This document shows positions 5,384 through 7,266 of a DNA stretch of 7,266 nt, piece by piece. The position numbers and the translations under genes were made by a program. The DNA is from an uncultured Rhodospirillales bacterium (GTDB lineage: Bacteria; Pseudomonadota; Alphaproteobacteria; Acetobacterales; Acetobacteraceae): the NCBI GenBank assembly GCA_903932545.1, contig CAIZGT010000124.1, positions 1 to 7,266 of the forward strand, in the 5' to 3' direction. The notes under the pieces were generated by a model. That model saw only the letters and a list, made by a program, of their open reading frames with translations, was not told the origin of the DNA and ran no database searches. Each line of letters begins with the position of its first letter. The first letter of the stretch is position 1.

Positions 5384-6582
5384 GTGTTGGCAAATCCTAA
5401 CAAATGCGCGGTGTCTTTGAAGAATATCTTCAACTGCGCAAATTTTTCCCGCTTCACCAGGCGCTTGTGCATGTAGCTCTCCCAGGTCAGACGCTGCACG
5501 TCTGGGTCCTGGCACATTTTCACGAAGCTCTCGCGACGGCGATCAGAGGAATACCAGAAATATTGCATGATGCCGAGAATCAAGAACACCTTGCCATGTT
5601 CTTTCATAAAAGCTTTGCGCGCCTGACCCAATTCGCGCGCATCACCCGTGGCGACGAACGCCATCGCTGCGTCTGCCGCCAGCCGCCCGCAGGCCATCGC
5701 GTAATAGATGCCCTCGCCAGAGGCCGGGGCCACCACGCCCGCCGCATCGCCACACACCACCACGTCGCGCCCATTGTCCCATTTCTTCAGCGGCTTGAGC
5801 GGAATTGGCGCGCCTTCGCGGCGGATGGTGCGAACGCGGTCGAGCCCGGTGCGCGCGCGCAGTTCCGTCACACTCTCGCGCAGTCCGAAGCCCTTCTGCA
5901 TCGAGCCGGTACCGATGCTCATCGTCGCGCCATGCGGAAAAATCCAGGCGTAGAAATCCGGGCTCACCTTGCCCTGATAATACACATCGCACCGCTTCGG
6001 ATCGTAATCCGTCATCTGATCGGTCGGTGCCTCGACGATCTCATGATACGCGAACACGCATTTCATCTTATCGCCGCCCTTGATCTCCTGGCGTGCGACG
6101 TTGGATTTTGCCCCATCCGCCCCAATCACCGCGCGGGTGCGCAGCGTTTGCGGGTTAGAACTGTCGCGTTCTTTGCCCGCGAAGAAATGCACAATCGTGC
6201 CCTGCGCATCCCGGCTGATCCGCTCATATGTGCCAGTGAGGCGGACCGCGCCGGATTCGGCGGCGCGCACCCGCAGAAATTCGTCGAAATGTTCCCGGTC
6301 CACCATGCCGACATAGCCGTTGCCAACCGGCATATCGACCTTCTTGTCCGACGGCGCGATCATCCGTGCCGAGCTGGCATGGGCGACAATCTGCTCGTCC
6401 GGGATCTCGAAATCCACAATCGCGCGCGGTGGGATCGCCCCGCCGCACGGCTTGATCCGGCCGGCGCGGTCGAGCAGCGCCACGCTCAGGCCGCGCTTGG
6501 CCAAATCATGCGCCGCCGTCGCCCCCGCCGGGCCACCGCCGATCACCACAACATCGAACACTGTTTGATCGCTCATGTTCAT
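5380..6582 (-). CDS. bchP: Geranylgeranyl reductase of bacteriochlorophyll synthesis
   Basis: FAD-dependent oxidoreductase of 400 residues that reduces the geranylgeranyl tail of bacteriochlorophyll in three steps to phytyl, with NADPH. The N-terminal FAD-binding motif is VVIGGGPAGATAAHDLA (12-28). RIKPCGGAIPPR (42-53), VGMVDREHFDEFLR (91-104), VIGADGAKS (152-160) and CGDAAGVVAPASGEGIYYAM (277-296), with the second FAD contact GDAAG, are all typical of the BchP/ChlP family. The C-terminal part (DVQRLTWESYMHKRL, 361-375) also matches. The ATG at 6582 overlaps the bchG stop as ATGA and has GGGAG seven bases upstream; an ATG two codons later is a possible alternative, and a longer frame up to 6615 is unlikely because it would run back into bchG. 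Family members in non-phototrophs act on other isoprenoids, but the bchG neighbour settles the role. Confidence 0.96.
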   Translation of the reverse strand: MNMSDQTVFDVVVIGGGPAGATAAHDLAKRGLSVALLDRAGRIKPCGGAIPPRAIVDFEIPDEQIVAHASSARMIAPSDKKVDMPVGNGYVGMVDREHFDEFLRVRAAESGAVRLTGTYERISRDAQGTIVHFFAGKERDSSNPQTLRTRAVIGADGAKSNVARQEIKGGDKMKCVFAYHEIVEAPTDQMTDYDPKRCDVYYQGKVSPDFYAWIFPHGATMSIGTGSMQKGFGLRESVTELRARTGLDRVRTIRREGAPIPLKPLKKWDNGRDVVVCGDAAGVVAPASGEGIYYAMACGRLAADAAMAFVATGDARELGQARKAFMKEHGKVFLILGIMQYFWYSSDRRRESFVKMCQDPDVQRLTWESYMHKRLVKREKFAQLKIFFKDTAHLLGFANT

Positions 6583-7265
6583 CCGACAACTCCCGCATGG
6601 AGGGCAAACGCACAAACCAACATGCCGAGCACATAAAGCGTGGTGCCGGTGGCATTATACCAAGGGGCTTGCTGACAAGGGGAAGTGAGCAGGCGCGGCA
6701 TCAGCGCGCACTGCGCCACCAGCAGCACCGCCACCCCTGCGGCATAGGCCGGGTGGCCCCACATCAGCATCAGCGTGATCACCACCACCTGCGGGGCGGC
6801 CATCACCATGCAGGCGAGCAAAGCGGCAACATCTTCGCCGAAAATCGCAGGCAGTGAGTCAATGCCCATGGCGCGGTCACCGGGGATGGATTTGAAATCA
6901 TTCAGCGTCATGATGCCATGCGCGCCGAAGCTATAAAGTCCAGCGATCACAATCACACGCCAATCCGGCACGCCACCGCCACCGATCAATGCCGCCCCGG
7001 TCACCCAAGGCAGCCCCTCATAACAGGCGGCCACCGCAGTGTTGCCCATCCAGCCATTGCGCTTCAGCCGCAGGGGAGGGGCTGAATACGCCCACGCCGC
7101 CGCCATGCCGAGCAAGTATGCGCCGAACACGAACGGCCCAAGCAGGCTCGCCACCGCCATCGACAGCGCTGTCCAAATCACCGCAATCGCTAAGCCCCAA
7201 TGGCCGGGAATCCGACCAGACGGAATCGGCCGGTTCGGCTCATTGATCGCGTCCACATGGCGATC
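6579..7265 (-). CDS. bchG: Bacteriochlorophyll synthase, C-terminal 228 residues (5' end beyond right edge)
   Basis: UbiA-family membrane prenyltransferase that esterifies bacteriochlorophyllide a with geranylgeranyl diphosphate. The visible part begins DRHVDAINEPNRPIPSGRIP, the end of the first Asp-rich motif and the region after it, almost unchanged from known BchG. Then come WAYSAPPLRLKRNGW (58-72 of the fragment), CYEGLPWVTGAA (81-92), YSFGAHGIMTLNDFKSIPGD (111-130) with the second Asp-rich motif and RAMGIDSLP. The end has APWYNATGTTLYVLGML. The reading frame stays open to the window edge, so a GTG at 7256 is an internal Val, not a start; roughly 70 residues are missing by comparison with the usual 290-300. 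Multiple hydrophobic segments agree with an inner-membrane enzyme. Its stop overlaps the bchP start by 4 bases. Confidence 0.96.
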   Translation of the reverse strand, partial: DRHVDAINEPNRPIPSGRIPGHWGLAIAVIWTALSMAVASLLGPFVFGAYLLGMAAAWAYSAPPLRLKRNGWMGNTAVAACYEGLPWVTGAALIGGGGVPDWRVIVIAGLYSFGAHGIMTLNDFKSIPGDRAMGIDSLPAIFGEDVAALLACMVMAAPQVVVITLMLMWGHPAYAAGVAVLLVAQCALMPRLLTSPCQQAPWYNATGTTLYVLGMLVCAFALHAGVVG

Positions 7266-7266
7266 A

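Noticed and set aside
5384..5515. N-terminal extension of TspO into the bchP 3' end
   Set aside because: It would overlap bchP by more than 130 bases, is not hydrophobic, and the TspO family begins at the first membrane helix.
5404..6636. 410-codon open frame on the plus strand opposite bchP
   Set aside because: Shadow of bchP in GC-rich codon use: His/Arg/Ala-rich, no recognisable motif, and bchP matches its family along its whole length.

Overview
The window looks like chromosomal DNA from a GC-rich alphaproteobacterium that makes bacteriochlorophyll. The evidence is a bchG-bchP pair of clear purple-bacterial type at the right end, followed by a tspO (crtK-like) gene. An aerobic anoxygenic phototroph of the Rhodospirillales/Acetobacteraceae kind would fit, but that placement is inferred from gene content, not from a phylogenetic marker.

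Layout, left to right. (1) The left edge cuts a leftward UDP-glucose 6-dehydrogenase gene (ugd); only its 82 N-terminal residues are inside. (2) A leftward 56-residue lipoprotein lies just upstream of ugd. (3) Across a 66-base divergent gap, selO (protein AMPylase) and a glutathione peroxidase gene run rightward with 2 bases between stop and start, an apparent two-gene redox operon. (4) The peroxidase meets a leftward gene tail to tail with 10 bases between stops; a 9-bp-arm palindrome covers the junction. (5) Leftward, a TbpB-like lipoprotein is followed after 12 bases by a TPR plus beta-barrel outer-membrane protein of the Slam/DUF560 family. This looks like a surface lipoprotein with its dedicated outer-membrane translocator, i.e. 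a candidate type XI secretion pair. A 129-base AT-richer gap upstream holds a plausible promoter and an 8-bp-arm dyad around its -35. (6) Leftward from the right edge, bchG (cut at its 5' end), bchP and tspO are joined by two 4-base stop/start overlaps (ATGA and GTGA).

How the genes work together. BchG attaches the geranylgeranyl tail to bacteriochlorophyllide and BchP reduces that tail to phytyl. TspO is a tetrapyrrole-binding membrane protein whose coupling to bchP suggests a role in pigment traffic or in sensing light and oxygen. SelO and the peroxidase both belong to oxidative-stress handling, which suits a cell making photosensitising pigments in air. The Slam-like pair sits directly beside the pigment operon. 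It is the least conventional part of the window and the best candidate for an undescribed system, because nothing in the sequence reveals the lipoprotein's ligand. No tRNA, rRNA, CRISPR array, insertion sequence or origin was seen, and no gene-free stretch exceeds 129 bases.
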